From assembly GCA_902749685.1 (NCBI GenBank), contig CACVKW010001411.1:1-46806 (forward strand): a stretch of DNA of 46,806 nt, read 5' to 3'. Source of the stretch: Olavius sp. associated proteobacterium Delta 1 (GTDB lineage Bacteria; Desulfobacterota; Desulfobacteria; Desulfobacterales; JAFDCJ01). The position numbers and the translations under genes are program-made. Below are positions 16,247 through 24,566 of the stretch, piece by piece; position 1 is the stretch's first letter, and each line of letters opens with the position of its first letter. The notes under the pieces were generated by a model, which was not told the DNA's origin, made no database searches, and saw nothing but the letters and a program-made list of their open reading frames with translations.

Positions 16247-18385
16247 ATGCCCGATTATGATTTGAAAATAATCAAAACCCTGGAATACAAACGGCCCGAA
16301 GTTGACAAAGGATACGTAGATCAAACGCTGTATGTGAATGTTTCCGAGCCGGCCATTGCCATTAAGCCGGTGGATCAGAAAACCAAAAAGGTGTTCATCG
16401 GTGGCAAAGGCTATGATCTTTGGCTGCTCTGGAATGCGGTAGAGCCGACCACGCATTGGAATGATCCCCAGAATACCGTTTGTATCGCGTCAGGCCCGAT
16501 GGGAGGCACCCCCATTTATCCGGGTTCGGGCAAGAGCATTGTCAGCACCCTTTCGCCCCTGACAGGCGCGGCAATAGACTCCAATGTCGGTGGATATTTC
16601 GGTCCGTACTTGAAATTTTCCGGCTTTGACGCCATGGAGATCCAGGGCAAGGCATCCGAAGACACCGTGATTTTTATTGACGGTATTCAACAACAGGTTC
16701 AAATATTATCGGCCTCCGGCCTGCCCGAAAATGCTTATGATCTGTCGACCCGGCTGACCGAACATTTTGCCGCCGGCAAACCACGCAGCATTTCCGTTGT
16801 TTCGGCCGGACCGGGAGCGAAAAATTCGTTGATCGGCTGTTTGAACTTTACCTGGTACGACGTCAAGCGCAAACGCGCCCGTTACAAACAGGCCGGACGC
16901 GGCGGCATCGGCACCGTATTTGCTGACAAAGGCATCAAAGCGCTGGTTGTGCGATGGGATTCGGTAACCGCCGATACGAATAAACCTGCGGATAAAACCG
17001 CCTTAAAAGATGTTGCCAAATCCTACTCCCGCGAAATTGTCGAACTGGACCCCAAACAAAACGAGATGGCACGCATCGGAACCACCCACCTGGTCACCAT
17101 TATGAATGACCATGATTTGCTGCCGACCCACAATTTTCGTTACGGTTCGCATCCGCAGGCTCCCAATTTGGGCCAGCAGGTCTATCGCCTGCTTTTTGAT
17201 CCTGGCTTTGACGGTTGCTGGATGGGCTGCACGGTCGCCTGCTCCCACGGGATCAAAGATTTCGTACCGTTTACCGGGCCTTTTAGTGGCCGGAAAGTAT
17301 TTGTGGACGGACCCGAATATGAAACCATTGCCGGTTGCGGCTCCAACCTGGGCATTTTCGATCCGAGCACCGTCGTGGAATTAAATTTCTACTGTGACGC
17401 CTACGGCCTGGATACCATCTCGGTGGGCACGTCAATCGCCTTTGCCATGGAATGTTTTGAATTGGGGCTGATTAATGAAACCCACACCGGCGGTATGGAT
17501 TTAAGCTTTGGCAATCGCCTGAGTGCCCTGCAGCTGGTTCACCAAATGGCCGCCGGCGAAGGCTTTGGCCATATCATCGGCCAGGGGGTTCGCAAAATGA
17601 AAGAAATATTCGCCAGAGACTATGCAGCCGATCCGGCTGTCATGGCGGATATCGGCATGGAAGCCAAAGGCCTGGAATTTTCGGAATACATGACCAAAGA
17701 GTCCCTGGCCCAGCAGGGCGGATATGGTCTGGCGCTCAAAGGACCCCAGCATGATGAAGCCTGGCTGATATTCCTGGACATGGTGCATAACTTTATGCCG
17801 ACCTTTGAACAAAAGGCCGAAGCGCTGCACTGGTTCCCCATGTTTCGCACCTGGTTCAGCCTCTGCGGCCTGTGCAAGCTGCCCTGGAACGACATCGTGC
17901 CCGAAGACAACAAAGACACAAAGGAACCGGCCAAAGTGATGAAACACGTCAAATGGTACACCGATTATTTCAGCGCGGTGACCGGTCGACCGGCCGCCCC
18001 CGAGGACTTGGTAAAAATGAGTGAAGCCGTCTACAATTTTCAGCGGATTTTTAATTTAAAAATGGGTTTTGGCCGCCGGCAACATGACGCTTTGCCCTAC
18101 CGGGCTGTGGGACCGGTAACCGAGCTGGAATACGAGTCCAGAACTGAACGCTATGACACGCAGCTGCAGGAAAAATGCAATGTGGCTACCACCGGTAAGA
18201 CCACTGCCGAAAAATTGGGCATTTTGCGCGAATACAGGCAGGCCCAGTACGAGAAGCTCAAAGATGCCGTTTATCAGCGCCGGGGATGGACGAACGACGG
18301 TATCCCCACGGTTGAAAAGGTGAAAAGCCTCGGCATCGATTTCCCGGAGGTACTGGAACTTCTCAAGGCCCACGGAGTCCAGTAG
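16247..18385 (+). CDS. Aldehyde:ferredoxin oxidoreductase (tungsten/molybdenum pterin enzyme)
   Basis: AOR-family enzyme, 712 aa, longer than the roughly 605-620 aa of classical AORs. The family oxidises aldehydes to acids (or the reverse) with ferredoxin, using a bis-pterin W/Mo centre and one [4Fe-4S] cluster. The N-terminal domain shows FIGGKGYDLWLLW and SGPMGGTPIYPGSGKS, then SPLTGAAIDSNVGGYFGPYL. Cluster cysteines fit GCWMGCTVACSH (about residues 325-333) and CGLC near 542; the first spacing is C-x3-C, not the usual C-x2-C. AAAGGAG lies 10 nt upstream of the ATG. The stop overlaps by 1 nt a MoaD/ThiS-like gene. With the amine dehydrogenase upstream, oxidation of an aldehyde product is a reasonable but unproven role. 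Confidence 0.9.
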   Translation: MPDYDLKIIKTLEYKRPEVDKGYVDQTLYVNVSEPAIAIKPVDQKTKKVFIGGKGYDLWLLWNAVEPTTHWNDPQNTVCIASGPMGGTPIYPGSGKSIVSTLSPLTGAAIDSNVGGYFGPYLKFSGFDAMEIQGKASEDTVIFIDGIQQQVQILSASGLPENAYDLSTRLTEHFAAGKPRSISVVSAGPGAKNSLIGCLNFTWYDVKRKRARYKQAGRGGIGTVFADKGIKALVVRWDSVTADTNKPADKTALKDVAKSYSREIVELDPKQNEMARIGTTHLVTIMNDHDLLPTHNFRYGSHPQAPNLGQQVYRLLFDPGFDGCWMGCTVACSHGIKDFVPFTGPFSGRKVFVDGPEYETIAGCGSNLGIFDPSTVVELNFYCDAYGLDTISVGTSIAFAMECFELGLINETHTGGMDLSFGNRLSALQLVHQMAAGEGFGHIIGQGVRKMKEIFARDYAADPAVMADIGMEAKGLEFSEYMTKESLAQQGGYGLALKGPQHDEAWLIFLDMVHNFMPTFEQKAEALHWFPMFRTWFSLCGLCKLPWNDIVPEDNKDTKEPAKVMKHVKWYTDYFSAVTGRPAAPEDLVKMSEAVYNFQRIFNLKMGFGRRQHDALPYRAVGPVTELEYESRTERYDTQLQEKCNVATTGKTTAEKLGILREYRQAQYEKLKDAVYQRRGWTNDGIPTVEKVKSLGIDFPEVLELLKAHGVQ

Positions 18386-18582
18386 TGATAAAGGTCTCTG
18401 ACAAAACAGTCACCTGGCATGAGGGGATGACCATCAGCGACTTGCTCAGCGAACTCAATGATCCCCATCCCTATGCCGTGGTACGCATAAATGAAAAGTA
18501 TGTCTCGCGGCCCAACTTTGACAAAACAGCCATCCCGGATGACTCGGAGGTTTTTTTAATTCCGATGATCGCAGGAGGTTGA
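18385..18582 (+). CDS. MoaD/ThiS-like sulfur-carrier protein
   Basis: A 65-aa beta-grasp protein ending in the diagnostic Gly-Gly (VFLIPMIAGG), which is activated as a thiocarboxylate in MoaD and ThiS. The core WHEGMTISDLLSEL and VVRINEKYVSR fits the family. It starts with GTG overlapping the last base of the AOR stop codon, so translation is coupled. Dedicated MoaD-like proteins beside AOR genes are common and probably supply sulfur for that enzyme's pterin cofactor. Assignment to pterin rather than thiamine synthesis rests on this context. Confidence 0.88.
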   Translation: MIKVSDKTVTWHEGMTISDLLSELNDPHPYAVVRINEKYVSRPNFDKTAIPDDSEVFLIPMIAGG

Positions 18583-19178
18583 GGCCTTGTTTGTAGATTC
18601 GGTCCCCGCTATGGCATATAAATTGTATTGGGAGATCTACGATCATCTAACAATTGAATATTTTCGATTGAATATTGAATATTTAAGGTATTCTCTCGAT
18701 TTTAAAATGGCCAGAGCGAAGCGACATCCACTCCGCCGCCGGCGGATCAATTCGCAATCTTCAATCTTCATTTCAGGCTTTCCCCACATTTGCAATCTAC
18801 CAAAGGAAGTGATATTATTAACATTGTTTAATCAATTAACGGCCTTGCATGTTACTGGATAAGATTGATCGATGCTTATCGTTCAAACGGGTCAAGTTCT
18901 GTTTAAGTTTCAGACCTTTCCGGCCGATATAGGCCTTGTATTGTAAATATTTTGGGGAGGTAAACATATCGGGCAAAAATGAATACGTGTTGACCGGGGA
19001 AAGTTGTTTGACGTCGATCCTGGGGGGACAGCGGTTTATTCAGCGGGGCTTACCCTTTGATTTCTCATGAAATTCCTTGACTTATCGACAAGAATATAAT
19101 TTAGTTTAATTATACGTTTGAAGTTCAGTTAATCCTGATTTTAATTCTTGATAAGTTAAGAAAAAAGGTTGGTCCTGA
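18583..19178. other. Intergenic region with a dispersed repeat
   Basis: Gap of 596 bp. Positions 18648-18680 carry GAATATT-type tandem words, and 18716-18772 hold a segment (GCGAAGCGACATCCACTCCG, then GCGGATCAATTCGCAATC) that recurs at 41568-41625 with few changes. A related GAATATT-flanked element lies at 26440-26590. The AT-rich stretch 19077-19120 (TTGACT, TATAAT) probably holds the promoter for the yggT operon, but the spacing is not canonical. The 91-aa frame across the repeat is not gene-like. Confidence 0.65.
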
Positions 19179-19478
19179 ATGTTTGTCATCAGTAATTTAT
19201 TAGCCGCCGTTGCCGAAGTTCTAAGATGGGTACTCAACATTTTCATGTGGATTGTAATCGCCCGTGCGATTCTGTCATGGGTTAATCCGGATCCATATAA
19301 TCCGATCGTCCGCTTTATTCACAATGTGACCGAGCCCGTACTTTACCAGATTCGAAGGAGAATCCCGCTGAACTTTGGCGGTATTGATTTTTCTCCGATC
19401 ATCGTTCTTTTGGCTGTGATCTTTCTGCAACGATTCGTTGTGGCAAGCTTAATTGAACTGGCCCGATCGTTGCGTTAA
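19179..19478 (+). CDS. yggT: YggT-family membrane protein
   Basis: Small integral membrane protein, 99 aa, with two hydrophobic regions. The diagnostic ARAILSWVNPDPYNPIVRFI near residue 29 and VTEPVLYQIRRRIP near 50 identify the YggT/YlmG family. Relatives act in osmotic tolerance in E. coli and in division or chloroplast nucleoid distribution elsewhere; the mechanism is unclear. It lies 20 nt before a DivIVA-domain gene, a pairing also seen near division genes in other bacteria, which favours a cell-envelope or division role. Confidence 0.9.
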   Translation: MFVISNLLAAVAEVLRWVLNIFMWIVIARAILSWVNPDPYNPIVRFIHNVTEPVLYQIRRRIPLNFGGIDFSPIIVLLAVIFLQRFVVASLIELARSLR

Positions 19479-19498
19479 ACAGAAAGGCAGGTGACCCA

Positions 19499-20002
19499 AT
19501 GAACCTTACTCCCCTTGATATACAGCAGCAGAAGTTTAAAACCAAATTTCGTGGGTTTGATATCCGGGAAGTCGACGCATTTCTCGAGCAGCTGGCAAAC
19601 GCCTTTGAAGGGCTGCAAAGAACCCACAAGGATTTGCAGGAAGAGGTTCGGCGACTTGAACTGGAAATTCAGGGCTATCGCAAACGCGAAGAAACTTTTA
19701 AACGGGCCCTGCTGAATTCTCAAAAAATCCTGGACCAAATGAAAGACAATGCCCGTAAATCAGCTGAGTTGATTATCGCAGAATCCGAAGTCAAGGCTGA
19801 AAAGATATTGAACAAAGCCCATAACCGACTTGCACAATTGCATGAGGATATATCGGAATTGAAACGACAGCGCATGCAAATCGAAGTGCAGATCAGCTCG
19901 ATTATCGAGGCTCACAGCAAACTACTTGAAATCAGTAAAGAGGGCACCAAAGAAATGGATGAGGAGGATGCCAAGCTGAAAGTATTGAAACAAGCGAAGT
20001 AG
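19499..20002 (+). CDS. DivIVA-domain coiled-coil protein
   Basis: A 167-aa protein with the DivIVA N-terminal membrane-curvature motif: LTPLDIQQQKFKTKFRGFD followed by VDAFLEQLANAFE. The remainder, about residues 40-150, is charged and heptad-rich and predicted coiled coil (including EEVRRLELEIQGYRKREE). Such proteins gather at curved membrane, septa or poles and recruit partners. In Gram-negative Desulfobacterota their role is not settled. It follows yggT by 20 nt and is probably co-transcribed. Confidence 0.9.
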   Translation: MNLTPLDIQQQKFKTKFRGFDIREVDAFLEQLANAFEGLQRTHKDLQEEVRRLELEIQGYRKREETFKRALLNSQKILDQMKDNARKSAELIIAESEVKAEKILNKAHNRLAQLHEDISELKRQRMQIEVQISSIIEAHSKLLEISKEGTKEMDEEDAKLKVLKQAK

Positions 20003-20346
20003 GGCAAGGGGCGCGGAAACAAAAAAATACCGGGGATCGCGCCGGATATTGGCGCAACGCCGAAGGCGGGCCAAATCACAAGCCCGCCGTGGCGGATTGA
20101 TTCATTTATTTCCGAAGCCCCATGACGTCCATCGTCACAATTAGCCACGAAAGGACCCGGATTAGCACAGCGAAAATTGCGCTCAATCAGTTTACCGGCC
20201 GAAGGCGTATTCGCCGGATCAAGCGAATAAGTTAGCCTGATTGTAGCTATTATTATTGCGATCGTTTTTTCAATTCTGTGATAATCCCTGTAATTCCGTG
20301 GTAATTTTTTTCAAAGCGACTATTTGTGTCAAAGCAGGGGTTTTGA
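20003..20346. other. Intergenic region before pilT
   Basis: Gap of 344 bp with short inverted repeats, including the perfect pair GGCGGGC (20065-20071) and GCCCGCC (20082-20088). No T-run follows, so it is only a possible weak terminator after the DivIVA gene. The words TTCTGTGATAATCCCTG and TAATTCCGTGG at about 20271-20302 look like a repetitive, octamer-like motif. No gene or RNA was recognised. Confidence 0.5.
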
Positions 20347-21429
20347 ATGGCAAAAATTGATGCATTTTTTAAACTAATGAACGAACAGGGAGCTTCCGAT
20401 CTGCATCTGGCGGCAGGCTCCCCCCCGGCCCTTAGAATCCGGGGAGATATTGAGCGTGTTAAATATAAAGTTCTGGATAACGATGATTTAAGGGGCATGC
20501 TTTACGAAATTGCTCCGGAACAGAAAATTAAAACATTCGAAGAAACCGGCGATATTGATTTTGGTTACGAGATACCCGGACTGGCCAGATATCGCGCCAA
20601 TTTTTTTATGCAGAAAAATGGTGTAGGAGCTGTTTTTAGAGAAATCCCCAGTGCCATCATGACTGCCGAACAGCTTGGTCTTCCGGCGGTGGTGTCAAAA
20701 CTGGCCTCGCTGCCGCGTGGGCTGGTTCTGGTTACCGGGCCTACCGGAAGCGGAAAATCTACTACGCTGGCGGCGATTGTCGATGTCTCCAACCGGGCAC
20801 GCAAAGATCACATTATCACGGTCGAAGACCCGATCGAATTTGTGCATACAAGTCAGGGTTGCATTGTCAATCATCGCGAGGTGGGAGTACATACAGAATC
20901 ATTCTCAACAGCGCTGCGCGGCGCCCTGCGCGAAGACCCGGATATCATTCTGGTGGGAGAAATGCGGGATCTCGAAACGATTTCGCTGGCTGTGGAAGCG
21001 GCATCCACCGGCCACCTGGTATTTTCCACCCTGCATACATCCAGTGCCTACAAGACGGTCGACCGGGTGATTGAAGTTTTTCCATCCCATGAGCAACCGC
21101 TCATTCGCTCAACCCTTGCCGATGGGCTGCGGGCCGTTATCGCCCAGACCCTTTTTAAACGCATTGATCGCAAAGGCAGAGTGGTTGCGCTGGAAATCCT
21201 GATCGCCAGCCCGGCGGTCAGGAACCTGATCCGGGAAGGCAAAACGCATCAGATTCCTTCCATGATCCAAACCGGTAAAAAGTACGGCATGGTTCTACTG
21301 GATGATTCCATCATGGATCTTTACAAAAAAGGAATGATCAGTGCCGAAGAAGGTTACGCCAAAGCAAATGAGAAGAGCCGCTTCCGCCCCCTGCTCACCG
21401 CACCGCCGGCTGATTTTACGGAAGCCTAG
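20347..21429 (+). CDS. pilT: Type IV pilus retraction ATPase PilT
   Basis: Hexameric secretion-type ATPase that depolymerises type IV pili, 360 aa. The PilT-specific N-terminal ASDLHLAAGSPPALRIRGDI is present. Walker A is GPTGSGKST near residue 135, the Asp box is ITVEDPIEFVH, Walker B is REDPDIILVGEMRD near 198, and the His box is TGHLVFSTLHTSSA. The C-terminus contains the PilT AIRNLIREGK-like helix as AVRNLIREGKTHQIPSMIQT. AGGGG precedes the ATG. It is followed 9 nt later by a second PilT-like ATPase. Major pilin and assembly genes are not in this window. Confidence 0.95.
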   Translation: MAKIDAFFKLMNEQGASDLHLAAGSPPALRIRGDIERVKYKVLDNDDLRGMLYEIAPEQKIKTFEETGDIDFGYEIPGLARYRANFFMQKNGVGAVFREIPSAIMTAEQLGLPAVVSKLASLPRGLVLVTGPTGSGKSTTLAAIVDVSNRARKDHIITVEDPIEFVHTSQGCIVNHREVGVHTESFSTALRGALREDPDIILVGEMRDLETISLAVEAASTGHLVFSTLHTSSAYKTVDRVIEVFPSHEQPLIRSTLADGLRAVIAQTLFKRIDRKGRVVALEILIASPAVRNLIREGKTHQIPSMIQTGKKYGMVLLDDSIMDLYKKGMISAEEGYAKANEKSRFRPLLTAPPADFTEA

Positions 21430-21438
21430 CGTGAAATT

Positions 21439-22605
21439 ATGAAAAAACAGGAAATCGATCATATTCTGGTAAGAATGCTTGATTTTCATCGGGATGTTTC
21501 CGATCTGAATTTTACGGTCGGAAAACCCATGCAGGTTGAGAGCGCGGGAGAGCTGATCCCCGTTGAAATCAAACCCAGTTTTAAAGCGCTGACTCCTTTT
21601 CAGACTGAAATACTGGCCTTGAATCTCATCAACCAGGACCGTCGATTGACGAAAGCACTGATGACAACGGGATCCTGCGACCTTTCATACAGCTTGCCCG
21701 GTAAAGCCCGCTTCAGGATCAATATATTCTCCCAAGGCGCCAACATTTCCATCGTTTTGCGTAAGCTTGAGTCTAAGATTCCGACCATCGATGAACGGGG
21801 TTTGCCAAAAGCCATGTACCAGATTGCCAAGGAGATAAACGGCCTCGTCTTTGTCACCGGCGCCACCGGTTCCGGTAAAACTACGTCGCTGGCTGCAATT
21901 TTGGACCAGATCAACGAAACCAAATCCGTTCACATCATCACCCTTGAAGATCCGGTGGAATATCAGCATCCCCATAAAAAATCGACCTTTAACCAGCGCG
22001 AACTCGGACTGGATTTTAACCTCTACGCCAACGGTCTGCGAGCGGCTCTGCGGCAAGCACCCAAAGTGATACTGGTCGGTGAAATGCGTGACAGGGAAAC
22101 AGTCGAAATCGGACTCAGTGCTGCTGAAACCGGCCATCTGGTGCTAACCACTTTGCATACCGTCGATGCCGGCTCTACGATCAACCGTATCATCGGCATG
22201 TTCCCCAACGAAGATGAACGCCAGATACGGATTCGACTTGCAGATTCGGTGCGTTGGATCGTGTGTCAGCGATTATTACCGAAGATCGGTGGCGGCCGGG
22301 TCGCCACTTTCGAAATCCTGGGAACCAATATGCGGATCCAGGATACAATTCTGCACGGTGAATCCGAAGGAAAAACATTTTACGATATCATGGAATCCAG
22401 CAATGCCTTTGGGATGACTACCTTTGATCAGCATCTTGTCGGGTTATTTGAGGCAGGCCAGATCACCCAGCAAACTGCCATGACCTATGCTTCCCAGAGG
22501 GGAATTGTGGGTCGCGGTATCGACGCCATCAAAAGTTCGCGGGGCGAAACCACCTCCAGTATCGAAAAACTGGAAATTGATCGCACTTACAACAAGGCCA
22601 TCTAA
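21439..22605 (+). CDS. Second PilT/PilU-like ATPase
   Basis: A 388-aa paralogue of the preceding PilT, likely an accessory retraction motor. Walker A is GATGSGKTTSLAAIL near residue 140, the Asp box is ITLEDPVEYQHPH, and the His box is TGHLVLTTLHTVDAGS. The Walker B block reads RQAPKVILVGEMRD, where the usual DPD of RxDPDxxLVGE is replaced by APK; the catalytic Glu remains. The N-terminus resembles PilT but is weakly conserved (SDLNFTVGKPMQVE replaces SDLHLxxGxPP). It is probably co-transcribed with pilT and the zinc-ribbon protein 8 nt downstream. Confidence 0.9.
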   Translation: MKKQEIDHILVRMLDFHRDVSDLNFTVGKPMQVESAGELIPVEIKPSFKALTPFQTEILALNLINQDRRLTKALMTTGSCDLSYSLPGKARFRINIFSQGANISIVLRKLESKIPTIDERGLPKAMYQIAKEINGLVFVTGATGSGKTTSLAAILDQINETKSVHIITLEDPVEYQHPHKKSTFNQRELGLDFNLYANGLRAALRQAPKVILVGEMRDRETVEIGLSAAETGHLVLTTLHTVDAGSTINRIIGMFPNEDERQIRIRLADSVRWIVCQRLLPKIGGGRVATFEILGTNMRIQDTILHGESEGKTFYDIMESSNAFGMTTFDQHLVGLFEAGQITQQTAMTYASQRGIVGRGIDAIKSSRGETTSSIEKLEIDRTYNKAI

Positions 22606-22613
22606 AGGTACTT

Positions 22614-23261
22614 ATGGACATCACATGCAGTAGCTGTTCGAGTAAATTCCGGATCCCCGATGAAAAAATTCCCATCGGCCGGGTGAGCAATTTACCCTGC
22701 CCTAAATGCAAGGTTCGGATTACGATAGATCCGGCCAAGAAAACCGGCGCGGGTATTCTCGCCTTTGAACAATCAAATGAAAACGACAGCTATGATGCCT
22801 CTGACAAGCCATTCGATTTTATTGAAGAAGAAGGCCTGACGGCCCTGCTGTGCGAACCAAATCCCCTGGCCAGCAGTACCATCCAAAATGCCCTTAACTT
22901 GATGGATTATCAAATCACAATCTCGGAAAATGCGAGGGATGCCCTCAAACGAATGCGCTACCACGTGTATGATCTGATCGTCATCAATGAAAGTTTTGAT
23001 ACGAAAAATCCCGACTCTAACGGGGTTCTGATTTATCTGGAACGTCTGTCAATGGCGGTCCGCCGCAAAATATTTGTTGCCATGATCAGCAGCCGATATC
23101 GCACGATGGATAACATGATGGCATTTCACGCCAGCGTCAATCTAATCATCAACATCAAAAACATAGAAGATATCGGCAAAATATTAAGCCGCGGCATTAC
23201 GGATACCGAAATATTTTATCGCGTCTGGATGGAAACCCTCAAGGAATCCGGCCGTATATAG
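22614..23261 (+). CDS. Zinc-ribbon protein with degenerate receiver domain
   Basis: A 215-aa protein. Residues 1-40 form an MJ0042-type zinc finger (CSSCSSKF, then CPKCKVRI). After a linker, residues about 72-205 look like a response-regulator receiver: TALLCEPNPLASSTIQNALN, then AKR/DAL-type helix words, then YDLIVINESFD. In a true receiver the phospho-accepting Asp ends that strand; here the position is Asn, so it is probably a pseudo-receiver that signals by binding. AAAGG precedes the ATG and the gap from the ATPase is 8 nt. The context suggests a role in pilus motor control, by inference only. Confidence 0.8.
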   Translation: MDITCSSCSSKFRIPDEKIPIGRVSNLPCPKCKVRITIDPAKKTGAGILAFEQSNENDSYDASDKPFDFIEEEGLTALLCEPNPLASSTIQNALNLMDYQITISENARDALKRMRYHVYDLIVINESFDTKNPDSNGVLIYLERLSMAVRRKIFVAMISSRYRTMDNMMAFHASVNLIINIKNIEDIGKILSRGITDTEIFYRVWMETLKESGRI

Positions 23262-23304
23262 GGACCCGCTGGATTCCAGTCGCCCCCAAAACGCCCTGCC
23301 TAAT

Positions 23305-23463
23305 ATGATGCAAAAGAAAAAATATACCTGCAGTGACTACCGTGAAGAGATGCGCCTGCTCGGTTTGAAAAAGCGCCTGATTGAAGAAACATTGAGCTCG
23401 ACGGAAAAGCAGATTATCGAAGCCGAGATTGCCAAACTGGAAAAGACCCTGCAACTGGATTAG
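23305..23463 (+). CDS. Small conserved-type protein, 52 aa
   Basis: A short gene with two tandem start codons (23305 and 23308). The product starts MMQKKKYTCSDYREEMRLLG, continues as charged helix and ends LEKTLQLD. The CSDYREEMRLLGLKKRL pattern looks familiar as a small uncharacterised Desulfobacterota protein, but I cannot verify that here. There is no strong ribosome-binding site, and it lies 43 nt after the pseudo-receiver gene, so it may rely on coupling. Function unknown; the Lys/Glu-rich helix suggests a protein-binding role at most. Confidence 0.65.
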   Translation: MMQKKKYTCSDYREEMRLLGLKKRLIEETLSSTEKQIIEAEIAKLEKTLQLD

Positions 23464-23629
23464 AACGGCCTTACAGTATATTTTACTAAATCAATCCGAA
23501 ACCCGCCTCCACCCGATAACCACTTTTCTTAAAGTCTCTCACAAAGCTGGCAGAGCACACCGAGTATTTTATTCTCTGTTAGCTCTGCGGACTCGAACGA
23601 AGTGGGCGAGAGAATCGTCTTTTTTCGAT

Positions 23630-23692
23630 CTTCTGTCATCTGTCTTCCGTCTTCTGTCATCTGACATCTATTTTCTGTCATCTATCATCTGA
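23630..23692. repeat. Heptamer array of CTTCTGT/CATCTGT type
   Basis: Nine 7-bp units (such as CTTCTGT, CATCTGT, CTTCCGT, CATCTGA) end inside the 3' end of folP. The same theme recurs at 40794-40842. On the minus strand the array supplies the last few codons and the stop of folP, so the repeat appears to have replaced or trimmed the original gene end. Confidence 0.85.
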
Positions 23693-24562
23693 ATTCACAA
23701 TCGCATCAACAATTTTAACCGTTGCCAGGGTTCCAGCGGCATCATGCACCCTTACGATGTGGGCGCCGTTTAAGATGGCGGCGGCTACGGCAGCCTGGGA
23801 CCCGGTCTCGACGAGGGGTAAATCCGGCAGTATATCCGTTTCCTGGGTTTCTTTTAAGATTTTGCGAATGAAGGATTTGCGGGAAGCACCGATCAGAATC
23901 GGGGTATCTAAAGATTTGAAGGCCGGCAGATGCTTGATCAGCATAAGATTATGTTCCACCGTTTTACCGAACCCGATTCCGGGATCCAGAATTATTTTAT
24001 CCGGAGAAATCCCCAGACTCCCAGCCCTTTTGGCAGCATCTGCCAGAAAGTTTAGGATTTCCTGAATCAGGTTATCATAGTGGGGTGACTGCTGCATGCT
24101 CTTCGGGTCTCCCAGCATATGCATCAGAATCACGGGAGTGTCATATTCGACGGCAACCGCTGCAAGCCCGGGATCAAAGCGCAGGGCGGCGACATCGTTG
24201 ATGATCGAGGCCCCGGCGTCAAGGGCCCGCCGGGCAACTTCGGCTTTGGTCGTATCAATGGATATTGGGGTAGAAATGCGTTGGGAAAGCTTTTCGATCA
24301 CCGGCACGACCCGGCGAATTTCTTCTGCAACAGATACCGGATCTGAAAATGGCCGCGTGGATTCACCACCGATATCGATGATGGCAGCACCGTCGGCCGC
24401 CAGTTTAACACCCTGGGCCACGGCGGTATCGCAATCGAAAAATTTACCGCCGTCCGAGAAAGAATCCGGTGTTACATTGACGACGCCCATGATGCAGGTT
24501 TGCCGTCCAAGCTCCAGGGTGTGGTCTAACCATGACAAATGATATGTTTTGCGGGCATGCAT
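23678..24562 (-). CDS. folP: Dihydropteroate synthase
   Basis: Folate-pathway enzyme that joins p-aminobenzoate to dihydropterin pyrophosphate, the sulfonamide target; 294 aa. Motifs in order: IMGVVNVTPDSFSDGGKFF near residue 23, IIDIGGESTRPF near 61, then SIDTTKAEVAR, ILDPGIGFGKTVEHN near 193, and ILIGASRKSFIRKIL near 222. The ATG at 24562 is chosen because it lies 4 nt after the ftsH stop; the longer frame to 24619 would overlap ftsH by 53 nt. The C-terminal tail (NSDDR) comes from a repeat array. Third gene of tilS-ftsH-folP. Confidence 0.95.
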   Translation of the reverse strand: MHARKTYHLSWLDHTLELGRQTCIMGVVNVTPDSFSDGGKFFDCDTAVAQGVKLAADGAAIIDIGGESTRPFSDPVSVAEEIRRVVPVIEKLSQRISTPISIDTTKAEVARRALDAGASIINDVAALRFDPGLAAVAVEYDTPVILMHMLGDPKSMQQSPHYDNLIQEILNFLADAAKRAGSLGISPDKIILDPGIGFGKTVEHNLMLIKHLPAFKSLDTPILIGASRKSFIRKILKETQETDILPDLPLVETGSQAAVAAAILNGAHIVRVHDAAGTLATVKIVDAIVNSDDR

Positions 24563-24566
24563 CAGG

